A stretch of DNA of 64,000 nucleotides. It comes from Paraburkholderia hospita (lineage in GTDB: Bacteria > Pseudomonadota > Gammaproteobacteria > Burkholderiales > Burkholderiaceae). The notes under the pieces were generated by a model. That model was given only the letters and a program-made list of their open reading frames with translations, ran no database searches and had not been told where the DNA came from. A program made the translations under genes and the position numbers. Below, in pieces: positions 34,453 through 44,381 of this stretch. The stretch is taken from assembly GCF_002902965.1 (NCBI RefSeq), contig NZ_CP026106.1, positions 434,001 through 498,000 on the forward strand. Reading direction: 5' to 3'. Numbering within the stretch: position 1 is the first letter of the stretch; every line of letters begins with the position of its first letter.

Positions 34453-36123
34453 ATGTCTGATGGATTAACGCTCAACAAGATCACGTCCCAGCGTGGAATC
34501 AGTATCGGTGAGGCTGCCCGCCGCGTCGCCGATCTCGGCTGGACGCCCAGTTATGTCCAGGAAGCGATGACCTTCCCGACGGACTACAAGATCAGCAAGG
34601 CGCCGCGCGACCCGATGAAACAGGTGCTGCGCTCGTACTTCCCGATGCAGGAGGAAAAGGATAACCGCGTCTATGGCGCGCTCGACGCGGCGTTGCGCGG
34701 CGACATGTTTCGCAACGTCCAGCCGCGCTGGGTCGAGTGGATGAAGCTGTTTCTGGCGATCATCCCTTTCCCGGAAATTTCGGCGGCGCGTTCGATGGCA
34801 ATGCTCGGCCGGCTCGCGCCGGGTGAAGAGTTGCGTACCGGCTTCACGATGCAGATGGTCGACGAATTCCGCCATTCGACGATCCAGATGAATCTGAAGA
34901 AGTGGTACATGGAAAACTATATCGATCCCGCCGGGTTCGATATTACGGAAGCGGCATTCGGCAAGTGCTATGCGACCACCATCGGCCGTCAGTTTGCGGA
35001 AGGTTTCCTGACGGGTGATGCGGTGACGGCAGCCAACGTGTTTCTGCAGGTTGTTGCGGAGACGGCCTTTACCAACACGCTGTTCGTGGCGATGCCTTCG
35101 GAAGCCGCGCGCAACGGCGACTATGCTTTGCCGACGGTCTTTCTGTCGGTGCAGTCAGACGAGAGTCGGCATATCGGCAACGGCCATTCCCTGGTGATGT
35201 CGATCATCAACGACCCGGACAATCACCTGTTGCTGGAGCGCGACCTTCGCTATGCCTTCTGGCAAAACCACGCGATCGTCGATGCGGCAATCGGCACGTT
35301 CATCGAATACGGCACCGCGGATCGCGACAAAAACAAGGAATCGTACGCCGAGTTGTGGCACCGGTGGATCTACGAGGATTACTACCGCACCTACATGCTT
35401 CCTCTGGAAAAGTACGGCATCAAGATCCATCACGACGATGTCGCCGCTGCCTGGGATCGCATCGTCAAGCAGAACTATGTCCACAAGGTCGCGCAGTTCT
35501 TCGCCGTCGGCTGGCCGGTCAACTTCTGGCGTATCGAAGCGCAAACCGAAAAGGACTTCGAGTGGTTCGAGCACAAGTACCCCGGCTGGTACGCGGAATT
35601 CGGCGACTTCTGGAAGTGGTATGCAAAGAAGAGCGTGCCCGGCGAGACCAACATGCTGTTCGACCAGGAGAACGGCTATGTGTATCCGCATCGCTGCTGG
35701 AGTTGCCTCGTGCCATGTCTGATTCGCGAAGACTTCGTCGTCGATGAAGTGGACGGTCAGCTGTACACCTACTGCTCCGAGTTGTGCCGCTGGACCCACA
35801 AGGTCGCGTTCGCATCCGAATACGAGGGGCGTCCGACGCCCGCGATGGGACGCTTCAGCGGACGCCGCGAGTGGGAAGAGTGCTACCACGGCTGGGATCT
35901 CGCCGATTGCATCAAGGATCTCGGTTTCGTGCGCAGCGACGGCAAGACGTTGGTGCCACAGCCGCATCTGCGGTTCGACGACAAGAACATGTGGACGCTG
36001 GACCACGTCAAGGGACACACGATCCAGAGCCCGATTGTTCTGCTGCGTGGCATGACACCGGAACAGCGTGAGAAGCACATTGCCGACTATCGCGCCGGGT
36101 TCAGGATCAACCCGGTGAACTGA
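34453..36123 (+). CDS. mimA: Di-iron monooxygenase hydroxylase, large (alpha) subunit
   Basis: This 556-aa catalytic subunit belongs to a soluble di-iron monooxygenase. The six iron ligands are visible with methane-monooxygenase-like spacing: Glu108 (PEIS), Glu138/His141 (EFRH), Glu203 (VAETAFTN) and Glu237/His240 (DESRH). It inserts one oxygen atom from O2 into the substrate. Overall it looks like the propane/phenol/acetone group (MimA, PrmA). A Cys-rich C-terminal part ([11 protein letters not shown] ... [10 protein letters not shown]) is normal for this group. ATG 34453 has AGGAG upstream. The exact substrate (propane, a ketone or a phenol) is undetermined. Confidence 0.9.
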   Translation: MSDGLTLNKITSQRGISIGEAARRVADLGWTPSYVQEAMTFPTDYKISKAPRDPMKQVLRSYFPMQEEKDNRVYGALDAALRGDMFRNVQPRWVEWMKLFLAIIPFPEISAARSMAMLGRLAPGEELRTGFTMQMVDEFRHSTIQMNLKKWYMENYIDPAGFDITEAAFGKCYATTIGRQFAEGFLTGDAVTAANVFLQVVAETAFTNTLFVAMPSEAARNGDYALPTVFLSVQSDESRHIGNGHSLVMSIINDPDNHLLLERDLRYAFWQNHAIVDAAIGTFIEYGTADRDKNKESYAELWHRWIYEDYYRTYMLPLEKYGIKIHHDDVAAAWDRIVKQNYVHKVAQFFAVGWPVNFWRIEAQTEKDFEWFEHKYPGWYAEFGDFWKWYAKKSVPGETNMLFDQENGYVYPHRCWSCLVPCLIREDFVVDEVDGQLYTYCSELCRWTHKVAFASEYEGRPTPAMGRFSGRREWEECYHGWDLADCIKDLGFVRSDGKTLVPQPHLRFDDKNMWTLDHVKGHTIQSPIVLLRGMTPEQREKHIADYRAGFRINPVN

Positions 36124-36182
36124 CTCAGCGACGTCGTCCGGAACAGGTGATGCGCCTGTTTCGGGCGTGTCAGGAGCGCACG

Positions 36183-37265
36183 ATGAGCGACACGCAAGAG
36201 AAGGGGATCGACATGCCGGATGCGGGCGACGACAAGGTATTTCATACCGTGCGGTTCGAACCGGTCGGCGTCGAAATGACGGTCGCGGAAGGTGAGACGG
36301 TGCTCGATGCGGCTTTCCGTCAGGGCATCTCGGTGATGCATGGCTGCAAGGAGGGGCAGTGCAGCAGTTGCAAGTCGCTGCTGGTCGAAGGCGATGTCGA
36401 GATGAAGAAGTACTCGACATTCGCGTTGCCTGATTATGAGCGCGAGACCAATCACATTCTGTTGTGCCGGACACTCGCCTACAGCGATCTGACGGTCGAA
36501 CTGCTCAACTACGATGAAGACCTGATGCGCCGTTCGATAGCGGTCGGCGAATTCGACGCGACGCTGACGAGGATCACCGCGCTGACGCACGACATCCGGT
36601 TGCTGGAAGTGGATCTGTCACGGCCACTGCGCTTCTGGGCTGGGCAATATGTGGACCTGACGCTTCCGGGCCCCGGTATTACGCGGTCTTTCTCGATGGC
36701 CAGCACACCGAACGGTGAGAGGAAAGTCGAATTCATCATCAGGAAGTACCCGAACGGCGCGTTCTCGTCGCAATTGGACGGCGGCCTGAAGGCCGGCGAC
36801 AGGCTGGTGGCCAAGGGACCATACGGCACCTGTTTTCGGCGTGAAGACCAGCCGGGACCGATGGTGCTGGTCGGGGGAGGGTCAGGGATGTCCCCGCTGT
36901 GGTCGATCCTCAACGATCACCTGGAAAGCGGCGAGCAACGGGCGATCCGTTTTTTCTACGGCGCGCGAAGTCGTCGCGACCTGTTCTATCTGGACGAGTT
37001 CGCGGAACTCGAAAATCGGCTGCCCGACTTCCGCTTTATTCCGGCACTGTCGGACGCTGAGCCGGGCGACGACTGGACCGGCGAGACGGGTTTCATCCAC
37101 GAGGTGCTAGGCCGCACATTGCGTGAGGAATCGCTTGAAGGGGAGATCGACGCGTACACCTGCGGACCGCCGCCGATGATCGATGCGGTGATACCGGTCC
37201 TGCAGATGGCGGGTGTCTCGCCCGAGCGGCTCTATTTCGACAAGTTCACCCAGGCCATTCGCTGA
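36183..37265 (+). CDS. mimB: Monooxygenase reductase (2Fe-2S ferredoxin plus FAD/NADH domains)
   Basis: This 360-aa reductase passes electrons from NADH through FAD and a plant-type 2Fe-2S cluster to the di-iron site. Cluster ligands are Cys55, Cys60, Cys63 and Cys95 (GCKEGQCSSC ... LLC). The FAD motif RSFSMAS is at 168-174, and the NAD motifs are GGGSGMSP (231-238) and CGPPP (327). The start MSDTQEKG follows AGGAGCGC; MPDAGDD ten codons later is an alternative. It lies between the two hydroxylase genes as in mim/prm operons. Confidence 0.92.
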   Translation: MSDTQEKGIDMPDAGDDKVFHTVRFEPVGVEMTVAEGETVLDAAFRQGISVMHGCKEGQCSSCKSLLVEGDVEMKKYSTFALPDYERETNHILLCRTLAYSDLTVELLNYDEDLMRRSIAVGEFDATLTRITALTHDIRLLEVDLSRPLRFWAGQYVDLTLPGPGITRSFSMASTPNGERKVEFIIRKYPNGAFSSQLDGGLKAGDRLVAKGPYGTCFRREDQPGPMVLVGGGSGMSPLWSILNDHLESGEQRAIRFFYGARSRRDLFYLDEFAELENRLPDFRFIPALSDAEPGDDWTGETGFIHEVLGRTLREESLEGEIDAYTCGPPPMIDAVIPVLQMAGVSPERLYFDKFTQAIR

Positions 37266-37327
37266 GTGGCGCGTTGCCGGCGCCCCCAATCGAAGTTCCG
37301 ATAACTGAAGGACGAAGGAGGACCAAC

Positions 37328-38413
37328 ATGAGCACGTTGCCAGAGCAATCAGCACCGGTGAAGTCAGGCGCCGCTGGTGCGGCCCAGTTTGCCGGCTGGG
37401 AGAGCCGCAAGTACAACTACTTCGAGCCGAAGGGGCGCAAGGCGACCCACTACGAGGACATGACCGTCGATGTTCAGCCCGATCCGAAGCGCTATCTGCT
37501 TCAGGACTGGATCCTCGCGTTCGCGGATGGCACACCGACCTACTCGGAAACGTGGACGGCAGCGCAATGTACCGACTGGCACAAGTTCCGCGCAGTCGAC
37601 GAAGAGTGGGAACGTACGCACTATCAGCGGCAGTCGACGATCGTCGGAATGATCACAACCGCCGTCAACAACGCCCGGCGATCGGGTGCGGTGAAGCGTT
37701 TCGACAAGACCTGGGTCAAGGTGCTGGAGCAGCATCTGGGCGCATACAAGCATGCGGAGTTCGGTCTGGGCACCTCAACCATGCATGCGCAGCGCTACGG
37801 CTACACGCAGATGATCAACAGCGCGATTCTGACGAACGCATCGTACAAGCTGCGGTTCGCTCAGGACTTGACCCTCTACCTCGGCGAGATCGCACTGGAC
37901 CTGCCAAACGTGGATCTCGACGCCGGCAAGGTGCATTGGCTGACCGATCCGATCTGGCAGGAAACGCGGCGGGCGGTCGAGGCTATCGGCGGCGCGACTG
38001 ACTTCCTCGAAAAGTACTTTGCAGTGAACGTCGTATTCGAGCCGCTGGTTGCCGATCTGTTTCGTAGCGGTTTCATCATGCAGGTGGCCGCTGCGCAGAA
38101 CGACTTCCTGACACCCACGGTGGTGTCCGCAGCAGAGGGCGACTACGAGCGAAATCTGGCCAACGCTGTTGAACTGTTCCATATGCTTGCCAACGATCCG
38201 AAGCACGGCGAAAGCAACCGCAAGCTGTTCGGCGAATGGCTCGAAAAGCACGGCGCGCTGGCCTCTTCCGCAGCGAAGCAGCTTCAGCCGATCTGGTCGA
38301 TCCCGCATGTCAAAACGGCGCAGTTCAACGATTGTCTGAGCAACTCGATCGAGCGGGCCGAGATGATCGCCAGAGAAATCGGCATCCACTTTCCATTGGC
38401 AATTCAGGCCTGA
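37328..38413 (+). CDS. mimC: Di-iron monooxygenase hydroxylase, small (beta) subunit
   Basis: This 361-aa protein has the ferritin-like fold without iron ligands. It pairs with the large subunit to form the hydroxylase dimer. Typical stretches are WESRKYNYFEPKGRKATHYE (N-terminal wrap), DWILAFADGTPTYSETWTA and HLGAYKHAEFGL. AAGGAGGACC precedes the ATG. Its length and position fit mimC/prmC. Confidence 0.9.
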   Translation: MSTLPEQSAPVKSGAAGAAQFAGWESRKYNYFEPKGRKATHYEDMTVDVQPDPKRYLLQDWILAFADGTPTYSETWTAAQCTDWHKFRAVDEEWERTHYQRQSTIVGMITTAVNNARRSGAVKRFDKTWVKVLEQHLGAYKHAEFGLGTSTMHAQRYGYTQMINSAILTNASYKLRFAQDLTLYLGEIALDLPNVDLDAGKVHWLTDPIWQETRRAVEAIGGATDFLEKYFAVNVVFEPLVADLFRSGFIMQVAAAQNDFLTPTVVSAAEGDYERNLANAVELFHMLANDPKHGESNRKLFGEWLEKHGALASSAAKQLQPIWSIPHVKTAQFNDCLSNSIERAEMIAREIGIHFPLAIQA

Positions 38414-38456
38414 GCGGTTTCCTGCCCATACGACCTAACCGCAAGAGGAGTACGCA

Positions 38457-38810
38457 ATGTCAGTGCATACCGACAATATCTTCAAGTCGATGAAGGACGT
38501 TCGCTTCGAGCAGACGATTTCCCATCAATGCGGCGTCACGATGAACGACAGCGTCGAGGCGCGTGCGATCGCCGAACTGATGGGCCACAAGCCGGGCATC
38601 ACGGTGACTTATCTGCCCGCGATGATTCGCATCGATGGGCAGGGCAAGATCGAATTCAAGATGGGTGAGATCAGCGAAGCGCTAGGTCGCGAAATGACCC
38701 CGCATCTGTTTGAGATATCCACTTCGACCCACTACGGGCGAATGGTGATGATCGATGACGAGACGGTCGTCCTGTTCGGCAATATGGACGACGCGATGGC
38801 CTACGAATGA
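38457..38810 (+). CDS. mimD: Monooxygenase coupling/effector protein
   Basis: This 117-aa cofactor-free regulatory protein corresponds to MmoB/PrmD. Its motif SHQCGVTMNDSVEARAIAEL is followed by ITVTYLPAMIRIDGQGKIEF. It binds the hydroxylase and speeds O2 activation. AAGAGGAGTACGC lies before the ATG. It completes the four-component enzyme. Confidence 0.9.
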   Translation: MSVHTDNIFKSMKDVRFEQTISHQCGVTMNDSVEARAIAELMGHKPGITVTYLPAMIRIDGQGKIEFKMGEISEALGREMTPHLFEISTSTHYGRMVMIDDETVVLFGNMDDAMAYE

Positions 38811-38888
38811 GCACGCCGTGCCACCTCGAATCGCGGCCGGCGCCTGCATATGCGGAAGGCCGCGCACACAACCACGGAGACAATAGCC

Positions 38889-39914
38889 ATGTATCGAACC
38901 ACAGACGGTGAAGAGATTTTCATCATCGACGGACACGTCCACCTATGGGACGGCAGCAAGGCCAACGTGAAAAACGTACATGGCCAGCAGTTCATCGATT
39001 GCTTCTATGCGTATCACTCGAACCTGAGCCCGAAGGAATACTTGTGGCCCAAGGACAAGTTCGACAAGTACGGCGAGGAAGCCATGTATGAAGACCTGTT
39101 CGTCACGGGTTATGACGATATGGCGATCTGTCAGCCGACCTATCTGATCGACTTCTACAAGAACGGTTTCAATACGACCGAAAGCAACTATGTGCTGAAG
39201 AAGAAGTACCCGCACCGGTTCATCGTCAATGGCGCATTCGATCCGCGCGACGGCGAGGCGGGTCTCGATCGCCTGGATGAGCTTTCCGAACTCTACAAGA
39301 TCCAGGGGGTCAAGCTCTATACGGCCGAATGGCGCGGCGACAGCAAGGGCTACAAGCTGTCGGACCCAGGCGTGCAGCGATACCTCGAACGCTGCGAGAA
39401 GCTGGGCATCCGCAACATCCACGTCCACAAGGGCCCGACTATCCTGCCGCTGAACCGCGACGCGTTTGACGTTGCCGATGTCGACGACGCGGCCACCAGC
39501 TTCCAGAACCTGAACTTCATTGTCGAACATTGCGGCCTGCCGCGTCTTGACGATTTCTGCTGGATCGCGACGCAGGAAACCAACGTCTACGGTGGTCTCG
39601 CGGTGGTGTTGCCGTTCATTCACACCCGTCCCGAGTACTTCGCGCATGTGATCTCGGAACTGCTGTTCTGGATCGGCGAGGACAAGATCCTGTACGGCAG
39701 CGACTACGGTATCTGGTCGCCCAAATGGCTGATCGAGAAATTCATGGCGTTCGAGTTGCCGGAAAGCGTGAGCAAGGAAACGGGCGTTCAACTGTCGCTT
39801 GCGGCCAAGAAGAAGATCCTCGGGCTCAATGCGGCGCGGCTGTACGGCATCGACGTCGACGCGCAGAAGAAGGTGCTCGTTGAGACCCGGCAGCCGGTGC
39901 CGGTCGGCGTATGA
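38889..39914 (+). CDS. Amidohydrolase-family protein of the monooxygenase operon
   Basis: This 341-aa amidohydrolase_2-type TIM barrel has IIDGHVHLWDG near the N-terminus (HxH metal site), NIHVHKGP, FIVEHCGLPRL and KILYGSDYGIW (the final Asp). A gene of this type stands after the coupling protein in mim/prm operons; its precise reaction there is not settled. The start at 38889 has GGAG nearby. Its last codons overlap the DUF59 gene as ATGA (39911-39914), so the two are coupled. Confidence 0.85.
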   Translation: MYRTTDGEEIFIIDGHVHLWDGSKANVKNVHGQQFIDCFYAYHSNLSPKEYLWPKDKFDKYGEEAMYEDLFVTGYDDMAICQPTYLIDFYKNGFNTTESNYVLKKKYPHRFIVNGAFDPRDGEAGLDRLDELSELYKIQGVKLYTAEWRGDSKGYKLSDPGVQRYLERCEKLGIRNIHVHKGPTILPLNRDAFDVADVDDAATSFQNLNFIVEHCGLPRLDDFCWIATQETNVYGGLAVVLPFIHTRPEYFAHVISELLFWIGEDKILYGSDYGIWSPKWLIEKFMAFELPESVSKETGVQLSLAAKKKILGLNAARLYGIDVDAQKKVLVETRQPVPVGV

Positions 39915-40750
39915 GCATCATCGCCTCAAGGCCCGCCGCCGATCGGTCAGCACAAGTGTGGGCCCAGCTCCAGTCGGTCACCGATCCCGAACTGGACGAA
40001 CCGGTGACCGAGCTGGGTTTTGTGACGCGTGTCGACGTGGATGCGGGCGGAGGCGTACAGATCGGCTTCCGGCTGCCGACTTACTGGTGCGCCGCCAACT
40101 TCGCGTACCTGATGGCCGACGACATGCGCCGCGCCGTAGCAGGCTTGCCGTGGGTGACGAAGGTCACGGTTGGGCTGGGCGAGCATATGTACGCCGACGC
40201 AATCAACCGTGGCGTGGCGGCGGGCCTGTCGTTTCAGCACACCTTTGGCGATGAGGCCAGCGGCGAACTTGAAGAAGTCCGCCGGACGTTCCTGATCAAG
40301 GCCTTTCAGCGGCGGCAGGAAGCCCTGCTGACGTCGCTGCTCGAACACGGCCTTGAACCTGCAGTGGCGGTGCGCATGAAGGTCGCGGAACTCGCTGAAC
40401 TGCCGGACCATCTCGCCAGTCCGCGGCTCCTCGACCGCTATCTGGAGCGGCGCTTTGTCGTCGCGCGCCACGCCAGCGATGTGGCGCGGGCCAACGAACT
40501 GGCCTTTGTCGACAGCAGCGGCGCATCGCTCGATGCCGACGTGCTGCCCGGCTACCTGCGTGCGCTGCGGCGGATCGGCGTCAACGCGGAATTCAACGGC
40601 GCATTGTGCCGGGGTTTGCTGGCGGCGCGTTACGGAGACGCAGGCGCGCCGCAGGGTGACATCAAACCGGTGCGCTTCGTTCGTGCCGGCGACTTGAAGC
40701 GCGACGACGGGTTTGCACAGACGACCGGGAAGACAGCCGGGTCCATTTGA
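39911..40750 (+). CDS. DUF59 (MIP18-type) metal-sulfur/iron assembly factor
   Basis: This 279-aa protein has an N-terminal DUF59 domain (about residues 15-95: SVTDPELDEPVTELGFVTRV ... FRLPTYWCAANFAYLMADD), then a helical extension with unknown partner. DUF59 proteins help assemble or insert iron clusters; the usual Cys is in YWCAANF. In this operon it probably serves the reductase cluster or the di-iron site. It is coupled to the amidohydrolase. Confidence 0.8.
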   Translation: MSIIASRPAADRSAQVWAQLQSVTDPELDEPVTELGFVTRVDVDAGGGVQIGFRLPTYWCAANFAYLMADDMRRAVAGLPWVTKVTVGLGEHMYADAINRGVAAGLSFQHTFGDEASGELEEVRRTFLIKAFQRRQEALLTSLLEHGLEPAVAVRMKVAELAELPDHLASPRLLDRYLERRFVVARHASDVARANELAFVDSSGASLDADVLPGYLRALRRIGVNAEFNGALCRGLLAARYGDAGAPQGDIKPVRFVRAGDLKRDDGFAQTTGKTAGSI

Positions 40751-40794
40751 AATAGAGAGCGATCCAGAATAACTGGGACAGGAGGAGCAGGATC

Positions 40795-42432
40795 ATGCCG
40801 AACATCATGCTGCATGACGACGAGGCTCGTTTGGCGCTGGGCCGCGGAGTCGCGAAGCTGGCCAAGGCGGTGCGGGGTACGCTCGGCCCTCGCGGGATGA
40901 ACGCCATCATCGACCGGCCGATCGGCTCGCCGATCATCTCGCGCGACGGGGTGAGCATCGCCAACGAAATCGAACTGGAAGACCCATTCGAGAATATCGG
41001 TGCGCAGGTGGTGCGCGAAGTGTCGAAACAAACCAACGAGGTTGCCGGCGACGGCACGACCACGGCCACCGTGCTAGCCGACGCATTGGTCCAGGACGGG
41101 CTGGCGTGCCTTGCCGAGGGCGCCAACCCCGTTGAACTGGTGCAGGGCCTGGAGATCGCGGTGGACGAGGTGATTGCGGCGCTCAAGCGCGCCGCGACGC
41201 CGCTGCACGGCACTGAAGAGGTATGCGCGGTTGCCGTGGTCGCAGCTAATGACGAAGTCACCGGCAAGATGGTTGCCGAAGCGCTGGAGCGCGTGGGCCC
41301 CGATGGCATCGTCGACGTCGAGTACGGCACCACCGTCGAAACGCGTCTGGAAGTCGTCGACGGGATGGCATTCGATCGCGGCTACCTTTCCCATCACATG
41401 GTCACGGACATCGAAAGAATGCAGGTGGTGCTCGATAACCCACTCATTCTGATGACCGACCAGCGGCTGCAGTCGCTGGAAGAAGTGGCGGCGCTTCAGG
41501 CGCTCGCTTCGCAGAGCAAGCGCCCGTTGCTGATCATCGCAGAAGAGGTCGCGCCCGCTTGCGTCATGACCTTGCTCGCGTGGCGGGACAAGGGCGGCGG
41601 TCCCGTCGCGGCGATCCATCCGCCGGAGTACGGGCATTGGCGCAAAGCGATGCTCGAGGATATCGCCATCGTCACGGGCGGACGGGTGATCGCGCGGGAT
41701 CTGGGTGGCAGGCTCGAAGCCACGGAATTGCGCGATCTCGGCAGCGCGCGGCAGGTCCGCATATCGTCGAACCAGACCATCATCTCAGCCGGCGGCGGCG
41801 ATCCGGGCGCCGTCGCCGCGCGTCGCCAGCAGGTGGCGCGCCAGTATGAGATGGCCCCCGAGAATGTGGAGCGGGACAAGTTTCAGGTGCGCCTCGCCAA
41901 GCTATCGGGTGGCACTGCGCTCATTCTGGCGGGCGGAGCAACGCCCGTCGAACAGAAGCGCCGCCTTCATCTGATCGAAGATGCGATCAACGCGGCGCGC
42001 GCGGCGATCGCCGAGGGCGTCGTGCCGGGAGGCGGGATGGCGCTGCTGCGGGTGTCCTCCGAACTCGAAGGCGTCATTGCACGGACGCATGGCAGCAGGC
42101 AGCAGGGCGTGAGGTTGCTGCAACGCGTGCTCGCGAAACCGCTGTATCACATCGCGACGAATTGCGGCCTTGACGGAACGGCGATCGTCGGCGAAGCGGT
42201 GCGAGTGAAACCCGACATGGGCCTCGATGCGCGCACGGGTTCGTTCGTCGACCTGAAGGCGGCCGGCATCATCGATCCTGTGAAGGTCAGTTACAGCGCG
42301 GTGCGCAACGCGGCCTCGGTCGCCGGACTCATCCTCACCACGCAGACGCTGATTGCGAAAAAGCCGGACACGATCGATCCTACTGCGGGGCCGGCGCTAG
42401 GCGCGGGGGCCGAATTGCTCGGCCGCAAGTAG
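40795..42432 (+). CDS. mimG: Operon-specific GroEL-like chaperonin
   Basis: This 545-aa Hsp60 protein keeps the ATPase elements GTLGPRGMN and AGDGTTTATV (Asp86), plus DAINAARAAIAEGVVPGGGM. It lacks the GGM-repeat tail of housekeeping GroEL and diverges in the apical domain. In mycobacterial mim clusters a GroEL-like protein (MimG) is required for productive folding of MimA, so this gene most likely does the same. No groES is nearby, so it must borrow one or work alone. GGAGGAGCAGG precedes the ATG. Confidence 0.9.
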   Translation: MPNIMLHDDEARLALGRGVAKLAKAVRGTLGPRGMNAIIDRPIGSPIISRDGVSIANEIELEDPFENIGAQVVREVSKQTNEVAGDGTTTATVLADALVQDGLACLAEGANPVELVQGLEIAVDEVIAALKRAATPLHGTEEVCAVAVVAANDEVTGKMVAEALERVGPDGIVDVEYGTTVETRLEVVDGMAFDRGYLSHHMVTDIERMQVVLDNPLILMTDQRLQSLEEVAALQALASQSKRPLLIIAEEVAPACVMTLLAWRDKGGGPVAAIHPPEYGHWRKAMLEDIAIVTGGRVIARDLGGRLEATELRDLGSARQVRISSNQTIISAGGGDPGAVAARRQQVARQYEMAPENVERDKFQVRLAKLSGGTALILAGGATPVEQKRRLHLIEDAINAARAAIAEGVVPGGGMALLRVSSELEGVIARTHGSRQQGVRLLQRVLAKPLYHIATNCGLDGTAIVGEAVRVKPDMGLDARTGSFVDLKAAGIIDPVKVSYSAVRNAASVAGLILTTQTLIAKKPDTIDPTAGPALGAGAELLGRK

Positions 42433-42523
42433 TCGCACGGTAACCGGTCTTCGCGTCGAAGACCGGCTAAAGAAAGGGCGCGCCCGGCGTGGATCGGGCG
42501 GCCACCCATGGAAGGAGACAGCA

Positions 42524-42730
42524 ATGGCTATGAAACTGGCCTCACACGACAACACACGGGCGCCGACGGTACGCCGCGCGGGCGCGATGTCAGCGCCCCG
42601 CCTGCTCAAGCTCACATTGGGCTGGTCAATTACGCTTTGCGGCGCGGTTCTTCTGATGACCGATGTGAGCGCAGCGAGCACTCCGCTGTTGCGCAGCCTC
42701 GTCGACGCAATCCGAAGCGCGATCGCGTGA
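42524..42730 (+). CDS. 68-aa single-pass membrane peptide
   Basis: The basic N-terminus is followed by one hydrophobic segment (LTLGWSITLCGAVLLM) and a short amphipathic tail. GGAAGGAGACAGC sits directly before the ATG. It lies between the chaperonin and the metal transporter in the same direction, so it is probably co-transcribed. It could assist the NRAMP transporter, but that is inference. Unrecognised. Confidence 0.6.
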   Translation: MAMKLASHDNTRAPTVRRAGAMSAPRLLKLTLGWSITLCGAVLLMTDVSAASTPLLRSLVDAIRSAIA

Positions 42731-42792
42731 ACGCCATGCCTGCCTGCTGAACGGGGCACGCCTATGACTTTGACGAGCAAGGAGCGACGACC

Positions 42793-44112
42793 TTGGACGA
42801 TCGCGTGCGCGGCGTAGTCGAACCGACGACCCTAACCGGACGCACGACGCTTGCGGTAAGAGAAATATTGGACGGCCGCCGCCGCGGTGCGCGGATGCTT
42901 CTGCCGTTCGCGGGACCGGCCGTCGTGGTCTCCGTTGCATATATGGACCCGGGCAACTTTGCGACGAACATTCGCGCGGGCGCCCGCTACGGATATGCGT
43001 TGCTGTGGGTCGTACTGCTGGCGAACCTTATCGCCATGCTGTTTCAGTCGTTATCGGCGAAACTCGGAATCGTCACCGGGCGAAACCTTGCAGAACTGTG
43101 TCGTGAGCGGTTCCCGAAACCGGTTGTGCTTCTGATGTGGGGCGTAAGCGAAATCGCCGCGATGGCAACCGATCTTGCCGAGTTTCTCGGTGGCGCAATC
43201 GGGCTGTCGTTGCTGTTTCACATGCCGTTGCTTGCCGGCATGATGGTCACGGCGGTCGTGACGTATGGTCTTCTGCTGTTCGAGAACGCCGGTTTTCGAC
43301 CGCTCGAACTGGTAATCGGCGCGCTGGTCGGGATCATTGGCTTGTCCTATCTTGCCGAACTGTTCATTACACCGGTTGGCTGGCCGGATGCTTTCGCGAA
43401 TATGTTCTCCGTCCAGGTGCCCGACGCGGATGCGCTGATGATTTCCGTCGGCATCGTAGGTGCGACCGTGATGCCGCACGCGCTCTTTTTGCATTCGGGG
43501 CTGACGCAACATCGTGCTTCCGTCAGGACCGAGCTAGAGCGCACAAGACTGCTGAAATTTTCGAACATCGAGGTCGTTATCGCATTAACCATTGCCGGCC
43601 TGATCAACATGGCGATGGTCATCATGGCAGCGGGTGCATTTCACGATGGGCATCCGGACGTTGCGGAGATCGAGAGCGCGTATCACACGCTGGCGCCGCT
43701 ATTAGGCTTTGGGGCGGCGTGCATATTCCTTTTATCGCTGATTGCGTCGGGCATCTCGAGTTCGGTAGTCGGCACGATGGCGGGCCAGATGATCATGCAA
43801 GGATTCGTCGGTTTTCGAATTCCCTTGTGGCTGCGCAGAGCCGTGACCATGGTGCCGAGTCTCGTCGTCGTTGCGCTTGGCACCAATGCGACCCATGCGC
43901 TCGTCATCAGTCAGGTTGTGCTGAGTCTTGCGTTGCCGCTGCCGATGGCAGCGTTGGTCTGGTTGACATGCCGCGAGGATGTGATGGGCAGGTACAGGAA
44001 TCGCAAGTGCGTGGCCGTGCTTGCGACGCTGGCGGCGCTCGCGGTCCTGTCGTTCAACGTGATACTGGTGCTGCAGACGTTCGGCGTCGACATTGCCGGG
44101 CTGCCACATTGA
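42793..44112 (+). CDS. mntH: NRAMP-family Mn2+/Fe2+ transporter
   Basis: This 439-aa inner-membrane proton-coupled divalent-metal importer has about eleven transmembrane segments. It has the TM1 motif DPGN (residues 52-55) and the TM6 MPH motif (GATVMPHALFLHSG), both metal-binding. The TTG start at 42793 follows AAGGAGCGACG. Its place right after the monooxygenase genes suggests supply of iron for the di-iron enzyme. The mntH symbol follows the family name and does not settle the metal. Confidence 0.88.
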   Translation: MDDRVRGVVEPTTLTGRTTLAVREILDGRRRGARMLLPFAGPAVVVSVAYMDPGNFATNIRAGARYGYALLWVVLLANLIAMLFQSLSAKLGIVTGRNLAELCRERFPKPVVLLMWGVSEIAAMATDLAEFLGGAIGLSLLFHMPLLAGMMVTAVVTYGLLLFENAGFRPLELVIGALVGIIGLSYLAELFITPVGWPDAFANMFSVQVPDADALMISVGIVGATVMPHALFLHSGLTQHRASVRTELERTRLLKFSNIEVVIALTIAGLINMAMVIMAAGAFHDGHPDVAEIESAYHTLAPLLGFGAACIFLLSLIASGISSSVVGTMAGQMIMQGFVGFRIPLWLRRAVTMVPSLVVVALGTNATHALVISQVVLSLALPLPMAALVWLTCREDVMGRYRNRKCVAVLATLAALAVLSFNVILVLQTFGVDIAGLPH

Positions 44113-44381
44113 TGCACCGCCAACTAACGCAACTATAAAGAGATTGATATTGGACGTGGCTCTGTCGGCAGGCAAACAGACAGCAAAATCTTGAGGCAGC
44201 GATGCCCGGCGGGTTTTCGCGAACTGACTGGATGAAGATGTAGGCCTATACTGTTCAGCGATCGCGATGCCGGGTTGCTTTATCCAACACCGAAAAACCT
44301 AAGGCGCGACATTCCTGCGAGGCACGTCGAAGGCTGCCCTAGAGCCGCTTCTTCGCTGTCTGACCGCATAGGAGGAGAGTT

